A stretch of 64,000 nucleotides of DNA from Pseudomonas sp. Q1-7 (GTDB taxonomy: Bacteria > Pseudomonadota > Gammaproteobacteria > Pseudomonadales > Pseudomonadaceae): NCBI RefSeq assembly GCF_028010285.1, contig NZ_CP116304.1, forward strand, positions 1,628,501-1,692,500, written 5' to 3'. A program made the translations under genes and the position numbers. The notes beneath the pieces are model-generated. The model ran no database searches and had not been told where the DNA came from. It was given only the letters and a program-made list of their open reading frames with translations. Shown here piece by piece: positions 1 through 7,743 of the stretch (within the stretch, counting starts at the first letter, position 1; each line of letters opens with the position of its first letter).

Positions 1-1175
1 GCCACTTCGCCCACAAATACTGGGGTGGCTTCGCCGGCTTCCTGTCCGGCTGGAACTGCTGGGTGCTCTACGTCCTGGTGGGTATGAGCGAGCTCACCGC
101 GGTGGGCAAGTACATCCACTACTGGTGGCCGGAAGTGCCCACCTGGGCCACCGCCGCGGCGTTCTTCCTGGTGGTCAACGCCATCAACCTGGCCAACGTG
201 AAACTGTTCGGCGAGGCCGAGTTCTGGTTCGCCATGATCAAGGTCGTCGCCATCGTCGGCATGATCGTCCTCGGCTGCTGGATGCTGTTCAGCGGTAGCG
301 GCGGCGAGCAGGCGGCCGTGAGCAACCTCTGGGCGCACGGAGGCTTCTTCCCCAATGGCGTCAGCGGCCTGGTGATGGCCATGGCCTTCATCATGTTCTC
401 CTTCGGCGGCCTGGAAATGCTCGGCTTCACCGCCGCCGAGGCCGACAAGCCGAAGCAGGTGATCCCGAAGGCGATCAACCAGGTGATCTACCGCATCCTG
501 ATCTTCTATGTCGGCGCCCTGGTGGTCCTGCTTTCCCTGAGCCCCTGGGACGCGCTGCTGGCTTCCATCAACGGTGCCGGCGATGCCTACAGCGGCAGCC
601 CCTTCGTGAAGATCTTCGCGCTGATCGGCAGCGATACCGCCGCCCACCTGCTGAACTTCGTGGTGCTCACCGCCGCGCTGTCGGTCTACAACAGCGGCAC
701 CTACTGCAACGGCCGCATGCTGCTGGGCCTGGCCGAGCAGGGCGACGCCCCGCGCGGCCTGGCCAGGGTGGACAAGCGCGGCGTGCCGGTGCGCTCGCTG
801 CTGGTCTCGGCGGCGGTGACCTTCCTCGCCGTGGTGGTCAACTACGTGATCCCGCACAACGCCCTGGAGCTGCTGATGTCCCTGGTGGTGGCCGCCCTGG
901 TAATCAACTGGGCGATGATCAGCTACTCCCACCTGAAGTTCCGCCAGCGCATGGACAAGGACGGTGTCCGCACCGGCTTCCGCGCCCTGTGGTTCCCCAT
1001 GGGCAACTACCTGTGCCTGGCCTTCGTGGTGTTCATCCTCGGCATCATGCTGATGATCCCGGGCATCCAGGTATCGGTGTACGCGATTCCCGTGTGGCTG
1101 CTGGTGATGTGGGGCTGCTACCGCCTGAAGCTCGCCAGCGCGGCCAAGGCCCGCGAAGCCTACGTCGCGGGTTGA
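1..1175 (+). CDS. aroP: Aromatic amino acid permease, AroP/PheP type (5' end cut off)
   Basis: Inner-membrane amino acid:proton symporter of the APC family (AAT group), probably importing Phe, Tyr and Trp. The frame is already open at base 3 and reads HFAHKYWGGFAGFLSGWN, so the first roughly 75-80 residues lie outside the window. The visible part holds about ten hydrophobic segments plus family signatures: GMSELTAVGKYI, the segment FSFGGLEMLGFTAAEA, and YNSGTYCNGRML. The match to AroP/PheP of enterics and pseudomonads is close along the whole visible length. The gene ends at a TGA at 1173-1175, followed by a GC-rich hairpin. Substrate choice between AroP, PheP and ProY is inferred from overall likeness only. 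Confidence 0.88.
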   Translation, partial: HFAHKYWGGFAGFLSGWNCWVLYVLVGMSELTAVGKYIHYWWPEVPTWATAAAFFLVVNAINLANVKLFGEAEFWFAMIKVVAIVGMIVLGCWMLFSGSGGEQAAVSNLWAHGGFFPNGVSGLVMAMAFIMFSFGGLEMLGFTAAEADKPKQVIPKAINQVIYRILIFYVGALVVLLSLSPWDALLASINGAGDAYSGSPFVKIFALIGSDTAAHLLNFVVLTAALSVYNSGTYCNGRMLLGLAEQGDAPRGLARVDKRGVPVRSLLVSAAVTFLAVVVNYVIPHNALELLMSLVVAALVINWAMISYSHLKFRQRMDKDGVRTGFRALWFPMGNYLCLAFVVFILGIMLMIPGIQVSVYAIPVWLLVMWGCYRLKLASAAKAREAYVAG

Positions 1176-1192
1176 TTCCCGCGTCCCGGCAA

Positions 1193-1211
1193 GGCCGGCC
1201 CGGTGCCGGCC
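1193..1211. terminator. GC-rich hairpin between convergent genes
   Basis: Arms GGCCGGC (1193-1199) and GCCGGCC (1205-1211) with a CCGGT loop lie just after the permease stop and before the end of the convergent YdjM-like gene. There is no T-tract on either side, so termination is an inference. Confidence 0.4.
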
Positions 1212-1286
1212 TGTCGGGTGGATTGCGCGGTACGCGCCGCCAGGTTGCGAACCGCGTCCGCCACCACCGCGAGATCCCGGCCAGCC

Positions 1287-2324
1287 TCACCGTTGCAGCA
1301 ATCCCGCCCAGGTCGACAGCGGCACCGCCTGGTCCTCGTGCCAGATGCGTTGCCAGAGCAGGGTCAGGCGCTCCAGGTCGCCGCGGTCGGTGGGCCAGCG
1401 GCGCGTCTGCGTCACCGGCTGCCAGCGGCCGTCCCGCTGTTCGGCGAGGATGAAGCGGAACGGGTGGAAGCCGGTCATGCCCAGGCGCAGGTCGGTGACC
1501 ACCAGCATCTGGTCGATCTGGTCGTAGCGCAGGATGCCGTGGGTGAACCAGGCCAGGCGCAGGTGCTGCGGCGAATCCCGCAGGCGCCGCGCCAGCTCGG
1601 TGCCGCGTGGAATGCGTTCGAGCCTGGGGGGCTCCCGGTCGAACCAGCTCACCAGGGCTTCGTGGTAGTCCTCGCCGTCGACCACCACCACGCGCCAGAG
1701 CAGCGTATTGAACGGCGTCGGCGTGCTGAACAGGGCCTGCGGGCGGATGCCTTCGCGTTCCAGGACGTCCTGCACCCGCTGCTCGGCCATGAACTTGCCG
1801 CCGAGGCTGGAGAGCAGGTACAGGCTCGACAGCGCCAGGGCCGCCAGCGGAATGCCGGGCTTGCGGTCCTTCAGGCCGAACAGCAGGCCGCCGACCACCG
1901 CCGCCAGCAGCGGCACGGTGTAGAGCGGATCGATGATGAAGATGCTTGACCAGGCGATGGGCGGCATCTGCAGCGGCCAGAACAGCTGGGTGCCGTAGCT
2001 GGTGAAGGCGTCCAGCAGCGGATGGGTGACCAGCACCAGCCAGAGCGCGAGGAACAACCGCCGTGTCGAGTAGGCCGGATTCGGTCGCCATCGTCGCGCC
2101 AGCAGGGTGAGCGCGGCCGCCAGGGCACTGAGGACGAAGACCGAATGGCTGAAGCCCCGGTGGTAAGTCATGGCTTCCACCGCATCGGTGTAGCGGATCA
2201 CCACGTCGAGATCGGGCAGGGTGCCGAGCACGGCGCCATAGAGCAGCGCCTTGCGTCCTTGCCAGCGGCCGAGCATCGCGCCCTGCAGCGTGGCGCCGAG
2301 CAGCGCCTGGGTAAGTGAGTCCAT
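1287..2324 (-). CDS. YdjM-like membrane-bound metal-dependent hydrolase
   Basis: 345 residues from the chosen start. The N-terminus MDSLTQALLG, then TLPDLDVVIRY and THRGFSHS-type histidine motifs (here YHRGFSHSV), are the signature of the YdjM/DUF457 family of putative membrane-bound metal-dependent hydrolases. Hydrophobic segments follow (VLSALAAALTLLA, LFLALWLVLVTHPLLDAF) with another HPLLD metal-type motif, and a soluble C-terminal half of about 170 residues. I chose ATG 2324 rather than the GTG eight codons upstream because a GGGGGAC stretch precedes it at the right spacing and homologs begin MDSLTQ. The family is often SOS-linked in enterics, but no LexA box was noticed here. Biochemical function is unknown. 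Confidence 0.8.
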   Translation of the reverse strand: MDSLTQALLGATLQGAMLGRWQGRKALLYGAVLGTLPDLDVVIRYTDAVEAMTYHRGFSHSVFVLSALAAALTLLARRWRPNPAYSTRRLFLALWLVLVTHPLLDAFTSYGTQLFWPLQMPPIAWSSIFIIDPLYTVPLLAAVVGGLLFGLKDRKPGIPLAALALSSLYLLSSLGGKFMAEQRVQDVLEREGIRPQALFSTPTPFNTLLWRVVVVDGEDYHEALVSWFDREPPRLERIPRGTELARRLRDSPQHLRLAWFTHGILRYDQIDQMLVVTDLRLGMTGFHPFRFILAEQRDGRWQPVTQTRRWPTDRGDLERLTLLWQRIWHEDQAVPLSTWAGLLQR

Positions 2325-2430
2325 TGCCGTCCCCCGTGAAAGATCCACCGGCTAACTTACTGTGCCGACGCGCTTCCCGGCAGGGGGAAATTTCCACGAG
2401 ATTTTTCCGTCGACGGAGTCAGGCGCCTTT

Positions 2431-2448
2431 GGCGGGAGCGAATTCATT
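2431..2448. repeat. Half copy of the GCGAATTCATTCGC palindrome family
   Basis: GGGAGCGAATTCATT matches one arm of the palindromes at 28557-28625 and 42041-42080; the second arm is missing here. Confidence 0.45.
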
Positions 2449-2461
2449 AGAACTTGGGAAA

Positions 2462-2480
2462 CCACGTCCTGAGGACGTGG
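2462..2480. repeat. Perfect 9-bp-arm hairpin
   Basis: CCACGTCCT (2462-2470) and AGGACGTGG (2472-2480) are exact reverse complements around a single G. There is no T-tract. It lies between the divergently placed ends of the YdjM-like gene and the small secreted protein, so its role is not evident; it may be part of a dispersed repeat. Confidence 0.5.
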
Positions 2481-2538
2481 TCATGAGTTATCGGCTCTGC
2501 CTGTGACGATTGGGCTGCCCGGGTATCAGGATGACGTT

Positions 2539-2617
2539 CGTAGGATGTGGTTGAGCGAAGCGATACCCATCGGTCCCAGCAAACGGCATAGGTTTCGCAG
2601 GCTCAACCCATCCTACG
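2539..2617. repeat. Dispersed inverted repeat (GTAGGATGGGT family), copy 1
   Basis: The left arm CGTAGGATGTGGTTGAGC (from 2539) pairs with the right arm ending at 2617, GCTCAACCCATCCTACG, with one bulged base. This motif is a common intergenic repeat in Pseudomonas genomes as I know them. A diverged second copy sits at 11215-11303. Confidence 0.7.
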
Positions 2618-2793
2618 TTGCTGCGTCGTCGTGGCCAGTCTCGTCGCAGGGAAGCGCTTGGGGAGAAGACCCGTCAGTGCTCCCGGATTTCCTCCCGGCT
2701 CCGATTTGCCGGGCGGCGCCTGGATGCCCCTTTCTAGGGAGCCAAGAGCAACTCCACGTTCCACGAGCGTGGATGTTTACTCGCGATGGACAG

Positions 2794-2820
2794 CCTCCGG
2801 GCGCGGGGCGCGCCCGGAGG
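2794..2820 (-). terminator. 12-bp-stem hairpin after small secreted protein gene
   Basis: CCTCCGGGCGCG (2794-2805) and CGCGCCCGGAGG (2809-2820) pair perfectly around GGG. It sits 17 bases past the stop of the minus-strand gene ending at 2837. It lacks a clear T-tract, so it is either a weak terminator or an RNA-stabilising hairpin. Confidence 0.5.
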
Positions 2821-2836
2821 GATGGACAGGCTCAGC

Positions 2837-3172
2837 TCACTGATCGTACTTCAGGTTCCGATGGTGGATACGTGACTGGTAGCGGGTCTGCGGCATGGCG
2901 CCCACGTCCTTGGCTTGCTTGGCGGCGCCGGCCGCGGTGGGTTGTTCCTCCACCAGTTGGACGAAGCGCTCGCTGTCGTCCGCGGTCGTTTGCCTGCGCT
3001 GTGCCTGTGCCTCCCGGTACTGGATGAGGCGATCACCGCCTCCTTCCGCCAGCATCAGGAATGGTTGCTGGCCGGCTGCTGGAAGGGACTCGCTGAATGC
3101 CTGCATGGAAGTCATGGCAACAAGGGAAAACAGCAGGCTGGACAAGGCGGTGGTGCTAATTGCGGATTTCAT
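2837..3172 (-). CDS. Small secreted protein with one AEGGGDR motif
   Basis: 111 residues. The N-terminus MKSAISTTALSSLLFSLVAM is a typical Sec signal peptide with likely cleavage near Ala-Phe-Ser (about residue 27). The mature part holds LAEGGGDRLIQ at about residues 41-51, then a charged Gln/Arg-rich segment (REAQAQRRQTTADDSERF) and a basic C-terminus. GAGGAAG six bases upstream supports the start. The AEGGGDR motif is the same as the core of the tandem repeats in the protein encoded at 3919-4461, so the two are probably related. Small pseudomonad proteins of this look exist, with no function I can vouch for. Periplasmic or secreted location is inferred. Confidence 0.65.
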   Translation of the reverse strand: MKSAISTTALSSLLFSLVAMTSMQAFSESLPAAGQQPFLMLAEGGGDRLIQYREAQAQRRQTTADDSERFVQLVEEQPTAAGAAKQAKDVGAMPQTRYQSRIHHRNLKYDQ

Positions 3173-3269
3173 GTTTCTTCCTCATTAGTTTCCAGGTAAC
3201 CCCCCGAGAACGGATAATAAGGAAGTTGCAAAACACCGCTAGCGGTATTTTCAGGTGCCTGACAAGTGG

Positions 3270-3296
3270 CGAACTTAACGATAATTGGTAAGTTCG
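3270..3296. promoter_or_regulatory. Inverted repeat upstream of small secreted gene (possible operator)
   Basis: CGAACTTA and TAAGTTCG form an exact 8-bp dyad with an 11-base spacer, about 100 bases upstream of the start at 3172. It could be a regulator site or a 5' UTR hairpin; no family assignment. Confidence 0.3.
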
Positions 3297-3620
3297 TAAC
3301 GTGCTGATTGGCATGAGTTATTCCGATGATTTTGTTTGTTTTTGGTGCCTGTTACGGACTGTATTGAAGTATGTAATTGTCTGTAATTGGAATGTTTCCC
3401 GTCGGTTTCATGGAAACACTTCAGAAACATATGCGGCCATTTCCTGGAAAACCTTGGTCCGACTTTTGAATGGCTGTTTTTTGCGCTAGTTCCAACGGAC
3501 GATGCCTGCTACCGGAGCAACGGATTCAATCCCTCCCCATGAAGTTCCGCGTTCGCCGTGTGTGGCGATAACGACGCGACAGGCCAACGTGACGAGTATT
3601 GAGTGCCTTTGATTTCGTTG

Positions 3621-3644
3621 CCCTCTCCCGGAAGCGGGAGAGGG
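3621..3644. repeat. CCCTCTCCCG/CGGGAGAGGG dispersed hairpin, copy 1
   Basis: CCCTCTCCCG (3621-3630) pairs with CGGGAGAGGG (3635-3644). The same arms recur at 27213-27236. This is a widespread gammaproteobacterial intergenic hairpin. Confidence 0.65.
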
Positions 3645-3753
3645 GGCCGGGTACACGTGTGGGACCACCCCATGCCCATCTGCCAGAACCGCTTCCTCAT
3701 CATCACCGGCGCAGAAGGTGTATGGCACCTGAGAATGGGCAGGCACCGGGCAT

Positions 3754-3797
3754 TCTTGTGGGGGCGAGCTCATTCGCCAAGGGCAGCGCAGCTACCC
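3754..3797. repeat. Diverged member of the GCGAATTCATTCGC repeat family
   Basis: TTGTGGGGGCGAGCTCATTC, followed by GCCAAGGGCAGCGCAGC, resembles the copy at 28553-28590 (GGAGCGAATTCATTCGCGAAGGGCTGCGCAGC when read through). It is degenerate at the EcoRI-like core. Confidence 0.45.
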
Positions 3798-3841
3798 CTG
3801 GAGACCACAGGCCTTCGGTTTTGCTTTCCCCAAAAAGAAAG

Positions 3842-3863
3842 AAGGCGCCACAGGTGGCGCCTT
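3842..3863 (-). terminator. Rho-independent terminator of the repeat-protein gene
   Basis: AAGGCGCCAC (3842-3851) and GTGGCGCCTT (3854-3863) form a perfect 10-bp stem. On the minus strand it is followed by CTTTCTTTTTGG (complement of 3829-3841). It lies about 55 bases after the stop of the gene ending at 3919. Confidence 0.85.
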
Positions 3864-3918
3864 CTGCCTTTCGAGGTGCATACATCATGAATTGCCTGCC
3901 TCTGAACTGCTCCGGGAA

Positions 3919-4461
3919 TCAGCTGATGCGGTTGGCGCCAGTGCGGTCGGCACCGCCTTCGGCTACACGCAGGGACTGGGAGCGCTCGGAACCATTTTCA
4001 GCGACATCGAAGGCCTTGGTGCGGTCGGAGCCACCTTCAGCTACGCGCAGGGACTGGGAACGCTCGGAACCGTTTTCAGCGACATCGAAGGCCTTGGTGC
4101 GGTCGGAGCCACCTTCGGCTACGCGCAGGGACTGGGAGCGCTCGGAACCGTTTTCAGCAACATCGAAGGCCTTGGTGCGGTCGGAGCCGCCTTCAGCGAC
4201 GCGCAGGGACTGGGAACGCTCGGAACCGTTTTCAGCCACGTCGAAGGCCTTGGTGCGGTCGGAGCCGCCTTCGGCTACGCGCAGCGACTGGGAGCGCTCG
4301 GAACCGTTCTCGGCGATGCGGTGGATGCTGGTGCGGTCAGAGCCACCTTCGGCGACGCGGTGGATGGAAGTGCGGTCAGAACCACCCTCTGCAACCGACA
4401 GCGCAAAAGCGGAAGCGGACAGGCTGGCGATGAACAGGCTGGCGAGGATTTGCTTTTTCAT
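3919..4461 (-). CDS. Secreted protein made of twelve 13-residue AEGGSDR/AENGSER repeats
   Basis: 180 residues from ATG 4461, which has AAGGTG at good spacing; upstream in-frame ATGs have none. MKKQILASLFIASLSASAFA is a clear signal peptide. Almost the whole mature protein is twelve units of 13 residues, starting VAEGGSDRTSIHR (twice), IAENGSERSQSLR, then alternating VAEGGSDRTKAFD and VAENGSERSQSLR, and ending VAEGGADRTGANR. The invariant core is AE(G/N)G(S/A)(D/E)R. The alternation gives a 26-residue (78-bp) higher-order unit. There is no cysteine and no hydrophobic core, so the protein is probably extended, highly polar and periplasmic or released. Its own terminator follows at 3842-3863. 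Function is not recognised. Confidence 0.75.
   Translation of the reverse strand: MKKQILASLFIASLSASAFALSVAEGGSDRTSIHRVAEGGSDRTSIHRIAENGSERSQSLRVAEGGSDRTKAFDVAENGSERSQSLRVAEGGSDRTKAFDVAENGSERSQSLRVAEGGSDRTKAFDVAENGSERSQSLRVAEGGSDRTKAFDVAENGSERSQSLRVAEGGADRTGANRIS
3928..4395. repeat. Tandem coding repeat, 39-bp unit in 78-bp supra-units, x12
   Basis: Twelve contiguous 39-bp units. The inner units at about 4000-4300 are near-identical at DNA level (for example GCGCTCGGAACCGTTTTCAG recurs every 78 bp), which suggests recent amplification by slippage or recombination. Because the unit length is divisible by three, copy number can change without breaking the frame. Confidence 0.9.
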
Positions 4462-5158
4462 TTTGGTCACCTTGGTTAGAGGGGGTTGGAATTCGTCTAC
4501 GGGGCCCATCTTACGGATGTGATTTCGATGAAGAAGTGATGCTGCGTGATGGTTACCATCGACGCCGATGATAGTTGTATGGAGTCCAATAAAAACAATA
4601 TGTTAGGCGATCAATTGGGTCGTTATTGTGGAATATGGAAAGGCTTTTTCCATGAATTGGTATAATCGATTAAATAGATATATTAGGGCTGGGTTTGCTC
4701 GTTTTCTGAGCAACTGGTGAATAATCGCCTTGGCGGCCACCAGGCACGCCGGTGACCGCGAGCGCTTGGCCTGCCTGGGTTTCAGCGGTTGTCGGCATCA
4801 ATGACGGCCTGGGTGAAGGCCTGCGGATCTTCCTGCGGCAGGTTGTGGCGGATGCCACGGGTGATTGGCCGGTACGCGCGCGGGTGAAGCGCTGGGCGCA
4901 GTCCTCGGCTTTCGGGGGCGGCGCACCGTGGCGTCACCTTCCGGGGTGATGGTGGGTTCCCGGCGTGTCAGGCTCGCAGTTGAACACGGGGACTTAAACT
5001 GGCCGGCGTCGGTTATCCGGCCAGATCGGTGCCCCTGCATCCGGATGCCTTTCAGACACACCCTGATGCAGGGCGGCCGTTGTCCCCTTCAGGTCGAAGA
5101 CAATCGCACGACCATCGCTACTGTCGGTGGTTGACGCGTTTATGCAAGGCAACCGCCG
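4462..5158. other. Intergenic region with AT-rich part and a gene remnant
   Basis: 4510-4690 is AT-rich and must hold the promoter of the repeat-protein gene; a weak hairpin ATGGAAA...TTTCCAT lies at 4635-4653. 4782-4880 looks like the tail of a broken hydrolase (separate entry). 4900-5158 shows nothing recognisable. Confidence 0.5.
4782..4880 (-). pseudogene. C-terminal remnant of an alpha/beta hydrolase
   Basis: Read on the minus strand this translates as RGIRHNLPQEDPQAF followed by TQAVIDADNR and a TGA (4782-4784). A conserved His followed by LPQE-type residues and an amphipathic last helix is how many alpha/beta hydrolases end (catalytic His in G-x-R-H-N). Upstream in the same frame there is no start, no nucleophile elbow and no room for a full gene, so this is a fragment if it is real. 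It could also be chance. Confidence 0.35.
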
Positions 5159-5935
5159 CTAGGCTGTTGGAATCGTGCCGCCGTCGATTACAAATTCACT
5201 CCCGGTAATAGAGGCAGCGCGAGGCGAAGCAAGGAAAACAATCAGATTGGCAACCTCTGTCGGCGTCGAAGGGCGGCCGAGCGGGATGCCGCCCAGTGCA
5301 TCCATGATGATCCGCTTGCCACCTTCGTAGTCGGTGCCAGCCTCCTGAGCCAGCCGCTCGGCCAGTGCGACCGACGCTTCGGTTTCAATCCAGCCGGGCG
5401 AAACCCGGACCACTCGCACGCCTTTGGGCGAGACTTCTTTCGACAGGCTTTTGCTGTAGGTCGAGAGCGCAGCCTTGGCAGCGGCGTAGGCCGTAGTAGC
5501 CTCGGGCAGGGGTAAGCGGCTCTGAATGGAGGTCACATGGATGATCACGCCCCCCTGTCGCGCCAGCATATCCGGGAGCAAGGCGCGATCCAGGCGCACG
5601 GCCGGAAACAGGTTCAGATCGAGTTCGCGCTGCCACTGCTCTTCATCCAGCGCGGCGAACCCGCCACCGGGTGCCGACGAGCCACCCAGGACGTGGACGA
5701 TGATGTCCACATGGCCCAAGCGTCGCCTGGTCGCGGCCACCAGTGCCGCGCAACCTTCCCGGGTCGCGAGATCAGCCTGAACGAACAGGTCATCCGCCAT
5801 GTCGATGTTCGCCTGCCGCGCCGAGGTGAGCACCTTCGCGCCTTCCGCGAGGAACAGGTTGACCACCGCCCGCCCGACGCCTTTGGTGCCACCGGTGACC
5901 AGGACCCGCTTGTCGGCCAACTCGAGGCTCATCAT
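5159..5935 (-). CDS. SDR-family NAD(P)-dependent oxidoreductase
   Basis: 258 residues, the normal length of a classical short-chain dehydrogenase. It has the Rossmann motif TGGTKGVG (residues 14-21), the catalytic Ser136 (HVTSIQSR), Tyr150 and Lys154 (YAAAK), and the PGWIET motif after strand 6. The usual NNAG is altered to VLGG at about 82-85, seen in some subgroups. The C-terminus [10 protein letters not shown] is family-typical. The start overlaps the stop of the NTF2-like gene by ATGA, so the two are translationally coupled. A divergently read LysR gene probably controls both. Substrate unknown. Confidence 0.85.
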   Translation of the reverse strand: MMSLELADKRVLVTGGTKGVGRAVVNLFLAEGAKVLTSARQANIDMADDLFVQADLATREGCAALVAATRRRLGHVDIIVHVLGGSSAPGGGFAALDEEQWQRELDLNLFPAVRLDRALLPDMLARQGGVIIHVTSIQSRLPLPEATTAYAAAKAALSTYSKSLSKEVSPKGVRVVRVSPGWIETEASVALAERLAQEAGTDYEGGKRIIMDALGGIPLGRPSTPTEVANLIVFLASPRAASITGSEFVIDGGTIPTA

Positions 5936-6261
5936 GGCGCAATCTCCAACGAGCTGATCCGACCCTCCTGCAACATGAACACATGAACCAGGTTCACCGG
6001 GCTGCCGGGGAAGTTGCCGACCACACGCGCCGTGACGGTCAGCCTACCGTTCTCTCGCGACGCTTCCAGTGGCTCGACACGGTAAGTGAATGCCTGCTGT
6101 ACCCCGTCATGCCAGGCTTCGATGGCCTCGATGCCCAGGTGCGTCCTGTTTTCGTCGATCACGGTGGCGTCCGCACAGAAACAGGCTGCGAGGCGTGATG
6201 CGTCGCCGCCATTGCTGATCTCGAAGTACGTCTCCACGACGCGAGGCAGTTGAAGACTCAT
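5932..6261 (-). CDS. NTF2-like / SnoaL-like small protein
   Basis: 109 residues, the size of a single NTF2-fold domain. The pattern [20 protein letters not shown], then [18 protein letters not shown], then a Trp-containing helix and beta strands ([22 protein letters not shown]) is typical of SnoaL_2/nuclear transport factor 2 family proteins. These can be isomerase- or hydrolase-like, or only bind ligands. It is the first gene of a two-gene unit with the SDR (4-bp overlap), so the two may work on the same small molecule. The specific reaction is unknown. Confidence 0.75.
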   Translation of the reverse strand: MSLQLPRVVETYFEISNGGDASRLAACFCADATVIDENRTHLGIEAIEAWHDGVQQAFTYRVEPLEASRENGRLTVTARVVGNFPGSPVNLVHVFMLQEGRISSLEIAP

Positions 6262-6313
6262 GACCTGATCTCCTTTCTCACAATTGCTGGGGGCCGACTG
6301 CGATCTTGCCGCT

Positions 6314-6359
6314 CAGTTGATAATTTGCTCAACTGGGATAGATGTTAACGACCTATCCC
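6314..6359. promoter_or_regulatory. Two adjacent dyads in the divergent LysR/NTF2-SDR promoter region
   Basis: CAGTTGA (6314-6320) and TCAACTG (6329-6335) form a 7-bp dyad with 8-base spacer; GGGATA (6335-6340) and TATCCC (6354-6359) form a second. Between divergent genes, this is where a LysR regulator normally binds. Assignment is by position. Confidence 0.5.
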
Positions 6360-6377
6360 GATAATCAGGACAATCGA

Positions 6378-7295
6378 ATGACTGCCCCACGCCTGGGCCT
6401 CAATGAGTTGGACGCTGTACTGGCTGTGGCACGCCGGGCCTCGTTTCGGCAGGCGGCCATCGACCTCGATGTTTCAACCACCGCGTTGAGCAACACCATT
6501 GCCAAGCTGGAGGCGACGCTCGAAACGCGACTGTTCAATCGCACCACACGCAGCGTGTCGCTGACCGAGGCGGGCAAGATGTACCTGGAGCGTGTCGGGC
6601 CAGCCCTGCAGGACGTACGTGCGGCGCTCGACGCGGTGCGGTCACACAATGCCGGGCCTTCGGGCGTCCTGCGCATCAATGCGTTCGCCAGTGCCGCCCG
6701 CGCAGCTCTTCTGCCGCTGGTGCTGGAGTTTCTGCGGCGTTACCCGAAGGTGCATGTCGACTTGGTCACCGAAGGCCGAATGGTGGACATCGTCGCTGAG
6801 GGTTTCGATCTGGGCGTGCGGTCCGCCAATCTCGTGCCCAGCGACATGATCGTGATCTCGCTCGGCCGGCAACAACGGTATGCCGTGGTCGGTACGCCAG
6901 CATACTTCGACAGGTACGGCCGACCCCGTACGCCAGCCGATCTTCCTCACCATCAGTGCATACGTATCCGTCTGCCGAATGGGGCGATCTACCCCTGGCA
7001 TTTCGAGCGGGCGGGGGAGGTGACCCGGCTTGATGTGGGCGGACAGCTCACGCTCGACGAGCCCAGTGTCGCCAAGGCAGTCGTACAGGAAGGGATGGGG
7101 CTCGGCTTTCTCATGGAACAGGACGTCCAGGGTGAAATCGAGGCCGGACAGTTCGAGCGGGTGCTGGAGGAGTGGACGCCTCCCAGAGACAACCTGTGCC
7201 TGTACTACCCGAACCGTCGCAACCCCTCCGCTGCGCTCAAGGCGTTCACCGCTCTGGCCCGGGCCAATCTGGCCAGCAAAGACGGATTCGCGTAA
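6378..7295 (+). CDS. LysR-family transcriptional regulator
   Basis: 305 residues from ATG 6378 (AGGA upstream); the longer frame from 6342 would add 12 residues without a ribosome site. The N-terminal winged helix-turn-helix reads [20 protein letters not shown], then [15 protein letters not shown] and [17 protein letters not shown]. The co-inducer domain spans about residues 90-300 and resembles the AaeR/DsdC-like group that often controls an adjacent oxidoreductase ([27 protein letters not shown]). It is divergent from the NTF2/SDR pair with dyads between them, so it probably regulates that pair and itself. Effector unknown. Confidence 0.85.
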   Translation: MTAPRLGLNELDAVLAVARRASFRQAAIDLDVSTTALSNTIAKLEATLETRLFNRTTRSVSLTEAGKMYLERVGPALQDVRAALDAVRSHNAGPSGVLRINAFASAARAALLPLVLEFLRRYPKVHVDLVTEGRMVDIVAEGFDLGVRSANLVPSDMIVISLGRQQRYAVVGTPAYFDRYGRPRTPADLPHHQCIRIRLPNGAIYPWHFERAGEVTRLDVGGQLTLDEPSVAKAVVQEGMGLGFLMEQDVQGEIEAGQFERVLEEWTPPRDNLCLYYPNRRNPSAALKAFTALARANLASKDGFA

Positions 7296-7743
7296 GTCGC
7301 CGCGCGATCCGCCGGCGCCTCCTCGCCTGCCGTGAAATGAGTAGGCTTGAATTCCGCCCCGTTTCGTTGAGGGTTCTGCGGGACAGATGAATCACCGCAT
7401 CCATCAGCGCGCTTTCCCAGACCTCGCCCTGCCATTAAGCGCTCAGCCGCAGCTTCGTCGCCTGTTCCATTGCCAGGACCGTTGGCGCTGAGCCTGCGAA
7501 GCCCAACATCACGAGGTCGCCTGGTCGAAAGCGCCTCCTGCGGGGGGGCTTCGTTCTCGGCGGCGAACCGGTGGACCGCGTGAACTGGAACGGCCCAAGC
7601 TGCGCAGGCGGGTGTTGAAGAACGGCGCGCGCCGTGAGCCGCGCGAGGCCGGCAGGGAACGGCTTTCGCGCGGCGGTCGGTTCGCGGGCGATGGTCTAGA
7701 GTCAATGGCTCAAGACCATCACAACAACAAGGGAGTTCTACCC
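7296..7743. other. Intergenic region without recognisable gene
   Basis: No open frame here shows a family signature. It should contain the promoter of the TAXI-TRAP genes; AAGGGAG before 7744 is the ribosome site. The GC-rich palindrome GGCGCGCGCC lies near 7624. The sequence looks like decayed coding DNA but I cannot name a parent. Confidence 0.5.

Larger units (their letters stand above)
2325..2836. other. Non-coding stretch rich in palindromic repeats
   Basis: No convincing gene. It contains a fragment of the GCGAATTCATT repeat (2431-2448), a 19-bp hairpin (2462-2480), one GTAGGATG-type inverted repeat (2539-2617) and the hairpin at 2794-2820. Between these, 2620-2790 shows nothing I can name. 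Confidence 0.6.
3173..3918. other. Long AT-richer intergenic region
   Basis: It should carry the promoter of the small secreted gene starting at 3172. Visible are the palindrome ACCGCTAGCGGT (3235-3246), an inverted repeat CGAACTTA...TAAGTTCG (3270-3277/3289-3296), the CCCTCTCCCG hairpin (3621-3644), a diverged GCGAATTC-type repeat (3754-3797) and the terminator at 3842-3863. The stretch 3300-3490 is clearly lower in GC than its surroundings. The 62-codon open frame in it has no ribosome site or family look, so it is not called. Confidence 0.6.

Noticed and set aside
3301-3489. 62-codon open frame in the AT-rich intergenic region
   Set aside because: No ribosome site, unusual composition, no family look; more likely promoter or leader DNA.
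3892-4479. Open frame of about 195 codons on the plus strand across the tandem repeats (GLGAVGATF-type periodic protein)
   Set aside because: It is the antisense reading of the repeat gene; stop-free because the 39-bp unit has no stop in this frame. No ribosome site or signal peptide, while the minus frame has both.
3173-5158. CRISPR-like array at the 39/78-bp tandem repeat
   Set aside because: Repeats are contiguous with no unique spacers, and they encode a periodic protein in frame.
7430-7512. Short minus-strand frame reading MLGFAGSAPTVLAMEQ
   Set aside because: Only about 24 codons, no ribosome site, no recognisable homolog.
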